In this document: one piece after another, positions 26,157 through 34,502 of the stretch
Position numbering within the stretch: position 1 is the stretch's first letter
How the letters are laid out: the number at the start of each line of letters is the position of its first letter
Source of the DNA: Flavobacterium sp. 270
Lineage (GTDB): Bacteria; Bacteroidota; Bacteroidia; Flavobacteriales; Flavobacteriaceae
Length of the DNA stretch: 64,000 nucleotides
Reading direction: 5' to 3'
Assembly: GCF_004368785.1 (NCBI RefSeq)
Contig: NZ_SODM01000008.1
Location: forward strand, 99,198 to 163,197
Made by a program: the position numbers and the translations under genes
Notes under the pieces: model-generated
Database searches by the model: none
What the model saw: the letters and a program-made list of their open reading frames with translations, nothing else
Told to the model about the DNA's origin: nothing

Positions 26157-27029
26157 TTAAAAGTTCAATTTTTCTGGCAGATATTTCGCAACTAATTCTT
26201 TATAATATGGCAATAAAGCTTTTACATCTGGTTTTACAGGAGCTTTTGTATACAAATCGTAAGGGTTGAATTTCTTTACCCATTCAAACATTTCTACGTC
26301 TTTCTCCGTCATCAAATGTCTGTAAGCATTTTCTTTGTGTTGTGAGTAAAATGAATGATATCTTATCATATATAAAGCTGGTTCCGGCAAATGATCCTTC
26401 ATAATCTGATACAAATATTCATCATGTCCCCAGCTCATTTTCACATTATCAAGTCCGCAGTTTTCTGTGTAAACGCCAAACTTGGTATTGAATCTTGGAT
26501 CGGTGTAATCTGGATTTTCTTTGAAAAATTCCGGATATACAATTTTATCCGAATACGCGCATCCAACCGGAAATGTATCACCTACAACTGCCCATTGAGG
26601 CTCGCCAAACAAACATAAAATTTTTCCGAGATCGTGTATAAATCCTGTCAGTACAAACCAATCGGGCTGACCGTCGGCTCTAATAGCTTCTGAAGTTTGC
26701 AGAAGATGCTGCGTTTGATCTAAATCGATATCCGGATCGCTGTCGTCAACCAGTGTATTTAAGAAATCAACGGCTTCCCAAATTGACATTTGTTTTTTAT
26801 TAAACTGCAAAAATTCTTCCTCTTTGCTGCATACAAAATCGTAGGTTTGATAGGTATGGTTTATTCTGTAAAACTCTTTTACGGTTTCTACTCGTTCTGA
26901 ATCGACGTAATTTCTAAATTCTTCTTTCTCTTTTACGGGTTCAGACGGATCTGGATATCGTACTAACAAATCATCTTCCCATTCATCTAAATTGTGCAAC
27001 GGATTGTCTGTGTCTATATGCTTTTTCAT
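26157..27029 (-). CDS. Myo-inositol oxygenase
   Basis: The 290-residue protein is a full-length inositol oxygenase of the HD-domain, mixed-valent diiron type. All six iron ligands of the mammalian enzyme have counterparts: H108 (TQHLLQ), H132-D133 (GFIHDLGK), H202 (SWGHDEYLY), H225 (IRYHSFYS) and D258 (NPYDLY). The enzyme cleaves myo-inositol with O2 to D-glucuronate. It is cytoplasmic, with no signal peptide. MIOX is chiefly eukaryotic and sporadic in bacteria. The SDR reductase and uronate-releasing enzymes nearby fit entry of glucuronate into the fructuronate-mannonate-KDG route. It has its own -7 box (TATTTTTG) upstream. It is one of the strongest hints that inositol-containing substrates are used here. 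Confidence 0.92.
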   Translation of the reverse strand: MKKHIDTDNPLHNLDEWEDDLLVRYPDPSEPVKEKEEFRNYVDSERVETVKEFYRINHTYQTYDFVCSKEEEFLQFNKKQMSIWEAVDFLNTLVDDSDPDIDLDQTQHLLQTSEAIRADGQPDWFVLTGFIHDLGKILCLFGEPQWAVVGDTFPVGCAYSDKIVYPEFFKENPDYTDPRFNTKFGVYTENCGLDNVKMSWGHDEYLYQIMKDHLPEPALYMIRYHSFYSQHKENAYRHLMTEKDVEMFEWVKKFNPYDLYTKAPVKPDVKALLPYYKELVAKYLPEKLNF

Positions 27030-27054
27030 AAGTGTGAGATTAAAAGTTATAAGA

Positions 27055-27083
27055 CAAAAATAGAATTATACCTGCAATTCAAA
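27055..27083 (-). promoter_or_regulatory. Promoter of the inositol oxygenase gene
   Basis: The minus strand has TATTTTTG (27055-27062), a full -7 match, preceded after 17 nt by TTTTG (27080-27083). Spacing is a little short of the usual 19-20. It lies 25 nt upstream of the start codon. Confidence 0.45.
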
Positions 27084-27213
27084 ATGGACTAATACATCAA
27101 AAACATGGATGAATTTTAATTTTAGGTCAAATTTTCAATAAGTTACAGTTAATTCTTGAGGTGCTAAGGTTCTGAGGGACTAAGGTGCTAAGTTTTTTTT
27201 AGAAAAAGGTTTT

Positions 27214-27283
27214 GCCACGAATTGCACAAATTTCACTAATTTTTTTTCTCAAATATATTCGTGAAATTTGTGCAATTCGTGGC
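27214..27283. repeat. Perfect 23-bp inverted repeat (GCCACGAATT family)
   Basis: GCCACGAATTGCACAAATTT-CAC (27214-27236) is exactly complementary to the arm at 27261-27283, with a 24-nt spacer. A decayed GGTGCTAAGGTTCTGAG repeat precedes it (about 27155-27195). It occupies the 387-nt gap between the hybrid regulator and the inositol oxygenase gene, where I see no other gene. Relatives are at 15003-15026 and 56360-56530. Confidence 0.65.
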
Positions 27284-27416
27284 AAAAAAACTTTGCGCCT
27301 TCACGCCTTTGCGAGCAAATTTAGTCAGTAGATAAAAATAATACCTACAAAGTCAGAAAAAAACCTTGCAGGAAAACTAAAATGAACTTATATCACTTAT
27401 ATGGTTTAAAGAAAAA

Positions 27417-30400
27417 CTAAATTAACTTACTCGGCGGAAAACCAAATTGTTTCTTAAAACACCTGCTGAAATATAAAGGATCATTAAATCCAACCAAATT
27501 GGTTACTTCAGAAACATTGTATTTTTTTGTTTTTAAAAGTTCTGCCGATTTTTTTAAGCGAATGGTTCTGATGAATTCGTTTGGTGCTAAATCCGTTAGC
27601 TCTTTGATTTTTCTATATAATTTAGATGAACTTACGCCTAGTTTATCGCACAGGAATTCTGTTGATAAATCCAATTCGCTTAAATTATCATTGATTAAAT
27701 TGGTTACTTTTTGCATAAATTCCTCGTCGATTGGCGAATGCGTGAGCAGGCTTATTTTGCTTTCTACTTCTCCTGAGAATTTTACTTTAAGTTCTCCTCT
27801 CGATTTAATGATATTTTCTATAACCGATTTTAATAACGAAGGTTCAAAAGGTTTTACGAGATAACCGTCGGCACCCATTTCGTAACCTTTTACTTTGTCT
27901 ACATTTTCTGCAAGTGCGGTTAACAATACAACCGGAATATGACTTATAAACTCGTCGCTTTTTAATTCTTTACAAAATTCCAAACCGTCCATAATCGGCA
28001 TCATGACATCGGCAACGCATAAAATAGGTTTTATTTGTCGGCAGATTTTAAGACCTTCTTCTCCATTTTCGGCATCGTATACTTTGTAATAATCAGACAA
28101 ATAATCTACCAGGTATTTTCTCAGTTCGCTGTTGTCTTCAATTACTAAAATTTTCTCTTTTAAATCGGTGCTTTGAATGATTTTTTTTGCTGCTTTTTCT
28201 GGAATCAGCATACTTAAATTATCATTTTTTAAAGCATATTCAAACACTTCTTTGCTTTCGTAAATGGCGCGATCTATCGGAAGTTCAACTCTAAATGTAC
28301 TTCCTTTTCCCGGCGTACTTTCTACCGTTATCGACCCTTTATGAATTGCAACTAAAGATTTTACCAATGATAAACCAATACCAGATCCGGTATTATTTTC
28401 TTTACTATTTGTTGCCTGATAGAATCTTTTGAAGATTTTTTCCTGACTTTTTAACGGAATTCCGATTCCGTCATCAGTTACTTCAATAATTAGTATTTCT
28501 TCTTCTCCGGTTTTCAGTTTTACAAACAAATCTACGTTTCCGTATTTATTGGTAAATTTTAAAGCATTCGACAAAAGGTTATACAGAATTTTATCGTATT
28601 TATCATTGTCGATCCAGCCTGTAATATTTTCGTCTTCAGAAATAAAATTTAATTTGATTTTTTTGTTGTACGCCATCTCTTTAAAAGAGTCAAAAATATT
28701 CTTAGAATAGGTTAGAATATCTGTTTTTGACACTTTTAATTTTAATTCGCCAGACTGCGCTTTTCTAAAATCCAAAACCTGATTTACCAAGTTTAGTAAT
28801 CTGCTTGCGTTTTGATAAATAAGATTGTATCTGCTCTTTTCGTATTCGGTTGCGTTTACATTATTTTCATCCAACAATTGTTTTGCAGGCCCAAGAATAA
28901 GCGTTAACGGCGTTCTTAATTCATGCGAAATATTGGTAAAAAAACGAAGCTTTTCGTTGTTCAGTTTTACATCATGTTCTCTGTTTACTTTCTCTGTAAT
29001 TAGCTCTTGTTTAAGGCGGATACGGTTTTTAATTTCTTTTCTAATAAAATAGAAAATCGCAGAAAGCACTACAAAAATCAGTAAAAACCAAAGCGGTGTT
29101 AACCAAAACGGAGGCAGGATTCTGATCTTATACGAAACTTCTTTACTCCAGTGACCTTCGCTGTTGCTCGATCTTATTTTAAACACATATCTGCCAGGGT
29201 AAAGATTGGTATATTGTACAATTCTGGAACTGCTGTTTACTGTAATCCATTCTTTGTCAAAACCTTCCAGCATATATTGAAACTTATTCAGCTTTTCGTT
29301 TGCAAAAGACGGTGTCGAAAACTGAAGCGAAAAATTTCGGTTTTTATAATTCAATTCTACTTCTTTACCATAATTCAGATCTTTTTCAAGCGGAACCTGT
29401 CCGTTAATTTCCATTTCTGGAAATACTTCTTCGTTCTGAATTTTAAATTCTGTAATAACCGGCATCGGTGACCAATTATTTCTTTTCATTGCATGCGGAG
29501 AATAAGAAATAATGCCATTTTTACCACCCAGAAAAATAGTAGAATTATTGAAATTAAAAAAACCGCTGGGGCTGAAAACGTCAAGCCTGTTACCGCTGTT
29601 TACATGATAAATATTAATATCGCTTAAATCCGATTTTACCCACGCAATATTATTATTGTTGATGTTGAGCCATAAATCTCCATTTTCATCAGACAACATA
29701 TCGGTAATCCATTTTCCCGAAAGCTCTTTGAGTTTTGTAATTGGTGCAAATTTATTTTTGGCAGGATTATACAAACACAATCCAAATCGCGTTGCGGCCC
29801 AAATTTTTCCTTTTTTATCTACCATAATATCACTCACATTATCATCGTGGGCAATTGCGTTTTCTTTTTTAGAAAGCGATTCAAAAGTTTCTATTTTCCC
29901 TGAAGAAAGATTGTATTTTACAACGCCTGTTTCTGTGGCAAACCACACATTGTTTTTAGCATCTTTTTCTATAGCATCAATCTCAAAACCCGGCAGTAAT
30001 TTACCTTTTGAGGCATCTACCTGCAATGTTTTGGTATTTAATATTACAGCTCCTTCTCCAAATGAACCCACAATCATAGCATCGTCGCTGATTTTACTAA
30101 AGGCAAAAACAGGCGATTTTTCGAATCCTGCTTTTATTTCTTTTGAAGAATTTGAAACATAATTGTACACCAAAATATTTCCATCCCAAAGACCGCAGTA
30201 AAAAGTTTTTCCGTCGTAAGAATAAATACTGGCAATTACTTTTCCGTTATTGTGCAGTGGAACAAATCCTTTTGGACTGGAAATAAAAAGACCATTGCGA
30301 TTGGTTACTGCAATTACTTTTTCGTCGTACGTTTTTGCAAAACCTCTTATTCGCGGTGCCTGATTGCCTATATAACGGGAAATGTCTTTATTGAGTGCAA

Positions 30401-31454
30401 ATTGATTTTCGTACGGATCGTATTTATCCAAACCGTCTTCTGTTCCAATCCATAATACGCCGGATGCATCAAAATACAAAGCCGAAACCAGATTATCGAC
30501 AATAGAAGTATCGTCTGATAATATCGAATAATACCATTTGTAATCGCCTTTCTGAATGTCTTCTAACTGTTTACAAACCAAAAGTCCGCCCAAAGTTCCT
30601 ACCCAATATTTACCGTCTGGCGCGCGCGCAACAGAAATAAAATATGGGCCAAGAGCGCCTCTAATTTCTTTGTTTTCAATGTATAAATTATTGAACTGAT
30701 TGTTTTGTTTGTCTAATTTGTACAAACCTTCTCGGGTTCCCACAAAAATATCCGCTTTTGCATCTTCGTAAATAAAATTGATGTACGGATTTTTGATATT
30801 TGAATTTGGAACCGAAAGCGTATAATTATTCATTTTTACGATCGCGCCTTTATTGTCTAAAGTGATTTTTGCTACCGATCCTTTGTCATAACTACCAATC
30901 CAGATATTACCGCTTTTGTCTTCAAAAATTTCTTTTACGTATTCAAAACCTTTTATCGGAATTTTTTCGAATCGGTTTTCATTCAAAAAAAACAGATAAA
31001 CTCCCTGCGTTTTTGTGCCAACCCAAACTCTCTTGAATTTGTCTACGTGTACTGATCTAATTTCTTCTTCTGGCAGGCTGTTTGGATCATTTTTTTGTTT
31101 TAAAAAAGTAACAAACTCATGCGTATCCATTTTAAAAAGCGTTAAACCTTTTCTCGTTCCAATCCATAAATGGTTAGAAGCTTCGTCGAGTTCTAAAGCT
31201 GTAATATCATCATTGTACAATCTATTTTTGTCTGATGAAGTGCTCATGTAATTTTTGAATTGATAGCCATCAAAACGATTCAATCCAGAGAAAGTACCAA
31301 ACCACAAAAACCCTTTTTTATCCTGAACGATATGACGCACAGAGTTGTGCGACAAACCGTTGTTGTCATTATAATGTGCAAATTTTATATTCTGCGACTG
31401 CGAATAATAAAATGTGATTAAACAAAGGAATAGTATAAAAGGTTTTTGGCTCAT
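27417..31454 (-). CDS. Hybrid two-component system regulator (HTCS) of the polysaccharide locus
   Basis: The 1345-residue one-protein signalling chain has a signal peptide (about 1-20). Two periplasmic beta-propellers of Reg_prop repeats (about 25-700; recurring DKKGFLWFGTFSGL-type phrases) lead to a Y_Y_Y domain (about 700-775) and a membrane helix at about 779-804. Then come HisKA with H844 region (TNISHELRTPLTLI), HATPase_c, a receiver with phospho-acceptor about D1149 (VADVMMPIMDG) and an AraC-type DNA-binding domain (about 1245-1345). HTCS proteins bind a released oligosaccharide in the periplasm and directly switch on nearby SusCD genes. It most likely controls the SusCD1/GH92 block upstream. 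The inducer is unknown. Confidence 0.93.
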   Translation of the reverse strand: MSQKPFILFLCLITFYYSQSQNIKFAHYNDNNGLSHNSVRHIVQDKKGFLWFGTFSGLNRFDGYQFKNYMSTSSDKNRLYNDDITALELDEASNHLWIGTRKGLTLFKMDTHEFVTFLKQKNDPNSLPEEEIRSVHVDKFKRVWVGTKTQGVYLFFLNENRFEKIPIKGFEYVKEIFEDKSGNIWIGSYDKGSVAKITLDNKGAIVKMNNYTLSVPNSNIKNPYINFIYEDAKADIFVGTREGLYKLDKQNNQFNNLYIENKEIRGALGPYFISVARAPDGKYWVGTLGGLLVCKQLEDIQKGDYKWYYSILSDDTSIVDNLVSALYFDASGVLWIGTEDGLDKYDPYENQFALNKDISRYIGNQAPRIRGFAKTYDEKVIAVTNRNGLFISSPKGFVPLHNNGKVIASIYSYDGKTFYCGLWDGNILVYNYVSNSSKEIKAGFEKSPVFAFSKISDDAMIVGSFGEGAVILNTKTLQVDASKGKLLPGFEIDAIEKDAKNNVWFATETGVVKYNLSSGKIETFESLSKKENAIAHDDNVSDIMVDKKGKIWAATRFGLCLYNPAKNKFAPITKLKELSGKWITDMLSDENGDLWLNINNNNIAWVKSDLSDINIYHVNSGNRLDVFSPSGFFNFNNSTIFLGGKNGIISYSPHAMKRNNWSPMPVITEFKIQNEEVFPEMEINGQVPLEKDLNYGKEVELNYKNRNFSLQFSTPSFANEKLNKFQYMLEGFDKEWITVNSSSRIVQYTNLYPGRYVFKIRSSNSEGHWSKEVSYKIRILPPFWLTPLWFLLIFVVLSAIFYFIRKEIKNRIRLKQELITEKVNREHDVKLNNEKLRFFTNISHELRTPLTLILGPAKQLLDENNVNATEYEKSRYNLIYQNASRLLNLVNQVLDFRKAQSGELKLKVSKTDILTYSKNIFDSFKEMAYNKKIKLNFISEDENITGWIDNDKYDKILYNLLSNALKFTNKYGNVDLFVKLKTGEEEILIIEVTDDGIGIPLKSQEKIFKRFYQATNSKENNTGSGIGLSLVKSLVAIHKGSITVESTPGKGSTFRVELPIDRAIYESKEVFEYALKNDNLSMLIPEKAAKKIIQSTDLKEKILVIEDNSELRKYLVDYLSDYYKVYDAENGEEGLKICRQIKPILCVADVMMPIMDGLEFCKELKSDEFISHIPVVLLTALAENVDKVKGYEMGADGYLVKPFEPSLLKSVIENIIKSRGELKVKFSGEVESKISLLTHSPIDEEFMQKVTNLINDNLSELDLSTEFLCDKLGVSSSKLYRKIKELTDLAPNEFIRTIRLKKSAELLKTKKYNVSEVTNLVGFNDPLYFSRCFKKQFGFPPSKLI

Positions 31455-31499
31455 AAATAATTATAAATGTAATATAACCCATTTGGTTCAATTAATTTT

Positions 31500-31632
31500 A
31501 ACACATAGAAACATAGTTTTTGCAATCTAGAAAAGGCGTTTCACTTATTACAAAACACAGAGCTATGTGTGAGAAACGAGTTTCTTTTTTTATTCTTTTA
31601 TTTAAACTAAAAAATCTATGTTTCTATGTGTT
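31500..31632. repeat. Long inverted repeat with perfect 17-bp arms (AACACATAGA family)
   Basis: AACACATAGAAACATAG (31500-31516) and CTATGTTTCTATGTGTT (31616-31632) are exact reverse complements. The element lies between the metallophosphoesterase gene and the HTCS start. It has an internal AGCTATGTGTGAGAAACGAG. Confidence 0.65.
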
Positions 31633-31667
31633 AAAATATATTGTTTTTTGAATTATACCTAACGGTT

Positions 31668-33506
31668 TTAATATTGTTTTTTAAGACTTATCCGGTCTAT
31701 TTTGTTAGTTTTTAAATTGATTTTAAAATGATCTGAAGGCTGGCTGTTCATAGTTTTTTCTACAATTTCTGCCCATAAAACAAATTGGGGATTATTTGAT
31801 TTTTTAAGCTCTTCGCAGACCATTTGATATTGCTTTAATCTGGATGTTCCAATTTCCGGAACGGCTAATTCATCGGCATTTTTTAATCGATAAAAATCGA
31901 AAATCATGTCAAAGCCTGTCCAGGATTCAAATTTATCAAGTGTTAATTTATTAAATAATACTTGTTTTTCAATGTCTAAATTGTTTTTATTGAAAAATAA
32001 TAAATCCTTGCCCGAAAGATTTTCTATTGAATTTAAAAATCCAGGCGGAAAATCTTCTGGTAAAAACCTCAGACGCACTAATTCTTTTAAATGCCATTGT
32101 GTAAATTCTTTATAATCTTTGGCTTTCAGAATGTCTTTATTCCAAATATCAGGACTTTTTGTGTTTTGCAAATGCGCGTATTCATCTTTATAAAAAGGAA
32201 ATAAACTATTGAATTTCTGGACTTTATCAACTATGATAGTTTCAACCTCAACTTCATCATTAGAATGAATGGTTAATATTTTATAAGCCGGCATATATGC
32301 GGCCAAAGATGGCGTTTGAATATTAAATAAAGTATTGCCTTTTGCTGATGTACGAACTCCTGTATCGTTGATGTGCATGTGTCCGCCAAAATGAATCTGA
32401 ATTCCTGCATCGGCAAACAACTGTGCCACTTCTTCGTTTGGCACTCTTTGTAACTGCATTTTATCTGAACCAAAAAGCTGCTTTAATTCTGGCGTCGCAT
32501 TATCATTAAAATCAACCATTGGATAATGACTGAATGCAATTAACATTTTGTCTTTTTTCTTGGCTTCCGCCGAAACTTTCCTGACCCATTCTATCAAATG
32601 ACTTTTATAAATCAGCACGTTATTATAACCAATATTGGCGCCCGAATAATCATGTGGATCTTCTGCCAATCCTGATAATTTCTGATTCGGAACGTAGGCA
32701 TTTGCATCGATCGCCAAAAGCCAAACACCTTTTATGGGTTCTACCAAATAACTGGCATCGGGAAGGAATAAATTGGTGTTTTTTACTGAATAAGTTCTTT
32801 TTGTTAATGGTGATTCTTTTAAAGCTTCTTCAAAATTATAGCTTTCATAATTGTATGTCGAAAAAGGAGTTTCCCAATACAAATCATTTCTTTTAGGAAA
32901 AAATCCGAAATCAGCCATTTCCTGAATCGTTTCTTTATATCCCCAATTTTTAATATCGGCTGTAATTATTGGTTCTAATTGATTTTCTTTTTTGATGAGA
33001 TTTTTAGAACTACTGATAATTTGTTCTTTTCCGTCTTCGCCCAAAAAATCAGTTTTTATGGCATCTTGAGCAAAAGGTCTTACTGCGTCGTGATTTCCTG
33101 TTGTAACAAAAAAGGATATGTTGTATTTTTTAGAATATTCGTTTAATATTTTTCTCAATCCTCTTACGTGTACAGGCTGTCCGTCGTCGCTAAAATCTCC
33201 GGGAAGTACAACTTGTTTGATACCTTTTTTTGCGATGTCGTTTAAGGCTTCTAAAAAAGCAAAATAATTTTCGTTGAAGATTCTGGTAGAATGCAATTGC
33301 GCATTCATAGTACGAATATTGGCGTATTCTCCTGTTTCCGGATTTTTAATTCCCTGATAGTTATTGTCTTCAAATTTCCCGAAAATATCCTGTAAATGAA
33401 CATCTGCGATAAAAGCGATTTTTACCGGAGCATTTATTGCAATCTCCTGCGATTTGCACCCGCAGAAAGAAAGCAATAATAGCAGTATGCCCGATAATCT
33501 TAACAT
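31668..33506 (-). CDS. Calcineurin-like metallophosphoesterase lipoprotein
   Basis: The 612-residue protein starts with a lipoprotein-type signal peptide (MLRLSGILLLLLSFCGC; lipid Cys probably C17). The catalytic core has all two-metal motifs: D35-x-H37 (FIADVHLQD), D104 (LPGDFSDDG), N138-H139 (TGNHDA), a later AFSHYPM and GGHMHI. The last 200 residues form an additional domain with no recognised homology. Such enzymes hydrolyse phosphomono- or diesters; an exposed lipid-anchored one in a glycan locus suggests a phosphorylated glycan or phospholipid-sugar substrate. It lies between DUF4861 and HTCS genes on the same strand. Its true substrate cannot be read from the sequence. Confidence 0.85.
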   Translation of the reverse strand: MLRLSGILLLLLSFCGCKSQEIAINAPVKIAFIADVHLQDIFGKFEDNNYQGIKNPETGEYANIRTMNAQLHSTRIFNENYFAFLEALNDIAKKGIKQVVLPGDFSDDGQPVHVRGLRKILNEYSKKYNISFFVTTGNHDAVRPFAQDAIKTDFLGEDGKEQIISSSKNLIKKENQLEPIITADIKNWGYKETIQEMADFGFFPKRNDLYWETPFSTYNYESYNFEEALKESPLTKRTYSVKNTNLFLPDASYLVEPIKGVWLLAIDANAYVPNQKLSGLAEDPHDYSGANIGYNNVLIYKSHLIEWVRKVSAEAKKKDKMLIAFSHYPMVDFNDNATPELKQLFGSDKMQLQRVPNEEVAQLFADAGIQIHFGGHMHINDTGVRTSAKGNTLFNIQTPSLAAYMPAYKILTIHSNDEVEVETIIVDKVQKFNSLFPFYKDEYAHLQNTKSPDIWNKDILKAKDYKEFTQWHLKELVRLRFLPEDFPPGFLNSIENLSGKDLLFFNKNNLDIEKQVLFNKLTLDKFESWTGFDMIFDFYRLKNADELAVPEIGTSRLKQYQMVCEELKKSNNPQFVLWAEIVEKTMNSQPSDHFKINLKTNKIDRISLKKQY

Positions 33507-33566
33507 GACTTATTTTCTTATTTAGTACTAGTATCAAACTTGGTCATTGTACCAAATCATAGATAA

Positions 33567-34421
33567 CTATATTGTTTTTATGAAAGCTTCTAATTTATCT
33601 AAAGTATTTAATTCTGTTTCTTTTGCGCAAGAAGAAATAATTTTTGTTTCTAAATGTTTTGTTGGTTTAGAGATTAACAAATATTGTGTTCCATCGTCAT
33701 CTGTTTTTACATAATCTTTAGGATTGTACAGGATGGCTGCTCCAACTTCAATAATTTCTGCTGCTACATCTTCAGGGTGTTTTCCCCATACGGCGATATA
33801 GTTAGCTCCTTTTTTATTTTGAAAATCTTTAAAATAATTTACTCCGGTAACAAATTGAACTTTTTCGCCGCTTAAACATTCAGCTTCTACTTTTGCCTCT
33901 CTTCTTCCAGAAAATACAGTTACACGAACTAAAATATCTACTTTTTTGCCCTTATAAGGCACTCCTCTTGAAATCATTTCCATCCATGAAGTTGTCTCTG
34001 TTTTTCCAACTCTGGCTAAACGATTTGTTACCGGGTTTAATGGCACTACTTTTTCACCATCCCAAAGTTTTACTCCTCCTAAACCGTTGGTTGCTGCAAC
34101 TTTATAATAATCTGCTCCCCAGCCTTCTTTTTGCTGTTCTGGAGTTGGATACCAATTTGCTTTTCTTAATTCTAAACCTGCTTTTGTTTTATTGTAAACA
34201 TCAATAGCTACTTTATCACTAAAATAGATCCTTAATCCCATCCACTCGTTTTCGATTGCAGGACCGTGATGCCCGATTGTCTTGTACAAATCGCCTGATT
34301 CTGAACCTATATCTGTTAAATAGGTTATTTTATCAGACTTCATATACAAACTCGTGTCTGTATTATTTTGTGCCAAACAAGTAAACCCAAACAGCAAAAT
34401 GGCAATAAATGATAATTTCAT
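33567..34421 (-). CDS. DUF4861 family exported protein
   Basis: The 284-residue protein has a signal peptide ending near CLAQ (17) and a core resembling DUF4861 (IGHHGPAIENEWMGLRIYF; WGADYYKV; GLGGVKLWDGEKVVPL). The family is common in Bacteroidota polysaccharide loci for pectin and other uronate polymers, but its biochemical role is not established to my knowledge. A beta-sandwich of the galactose-mutarotase kind seems likely. It lies 60 nt upstream of the phosphoesterase gene and 81 nt downstream of a putative lyase, so the three probably form one transcript. Confidence 0.7.
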   Translation of the reverse strand: MKLSFIAILLFGFTCLAQNNTDTSLYMKSDKITYLTDIGSESGDLYKTIGHHGPAIENEWMGLRIYFSDKVAIDVYNKTKAGLELRKANWYPTPEQQKEGWGADYYKVAATNGLGGVKLWDGEKVVPLNPVTNRLARVGKTETTSWMEMISRGVPYKGKKVDILVRVTVFSGRREAKVEAECLSGEKVQFVTGVNYFKDFQNKKGANYIAVWGKHPEDVAAEIIEVGAAILYNPKDYVKTDDDGTQYLLISKPTKHLETKIISSCAKETELNTLDKLEAFIKTI

Positions 34422-34502
34422 AATTCAATTGTTTATATGATTAATTTAATTTTAGTAAAAATAAAACAACCTTTTAAGAATACAATCCTGCTCTTTATAA
34501 TA

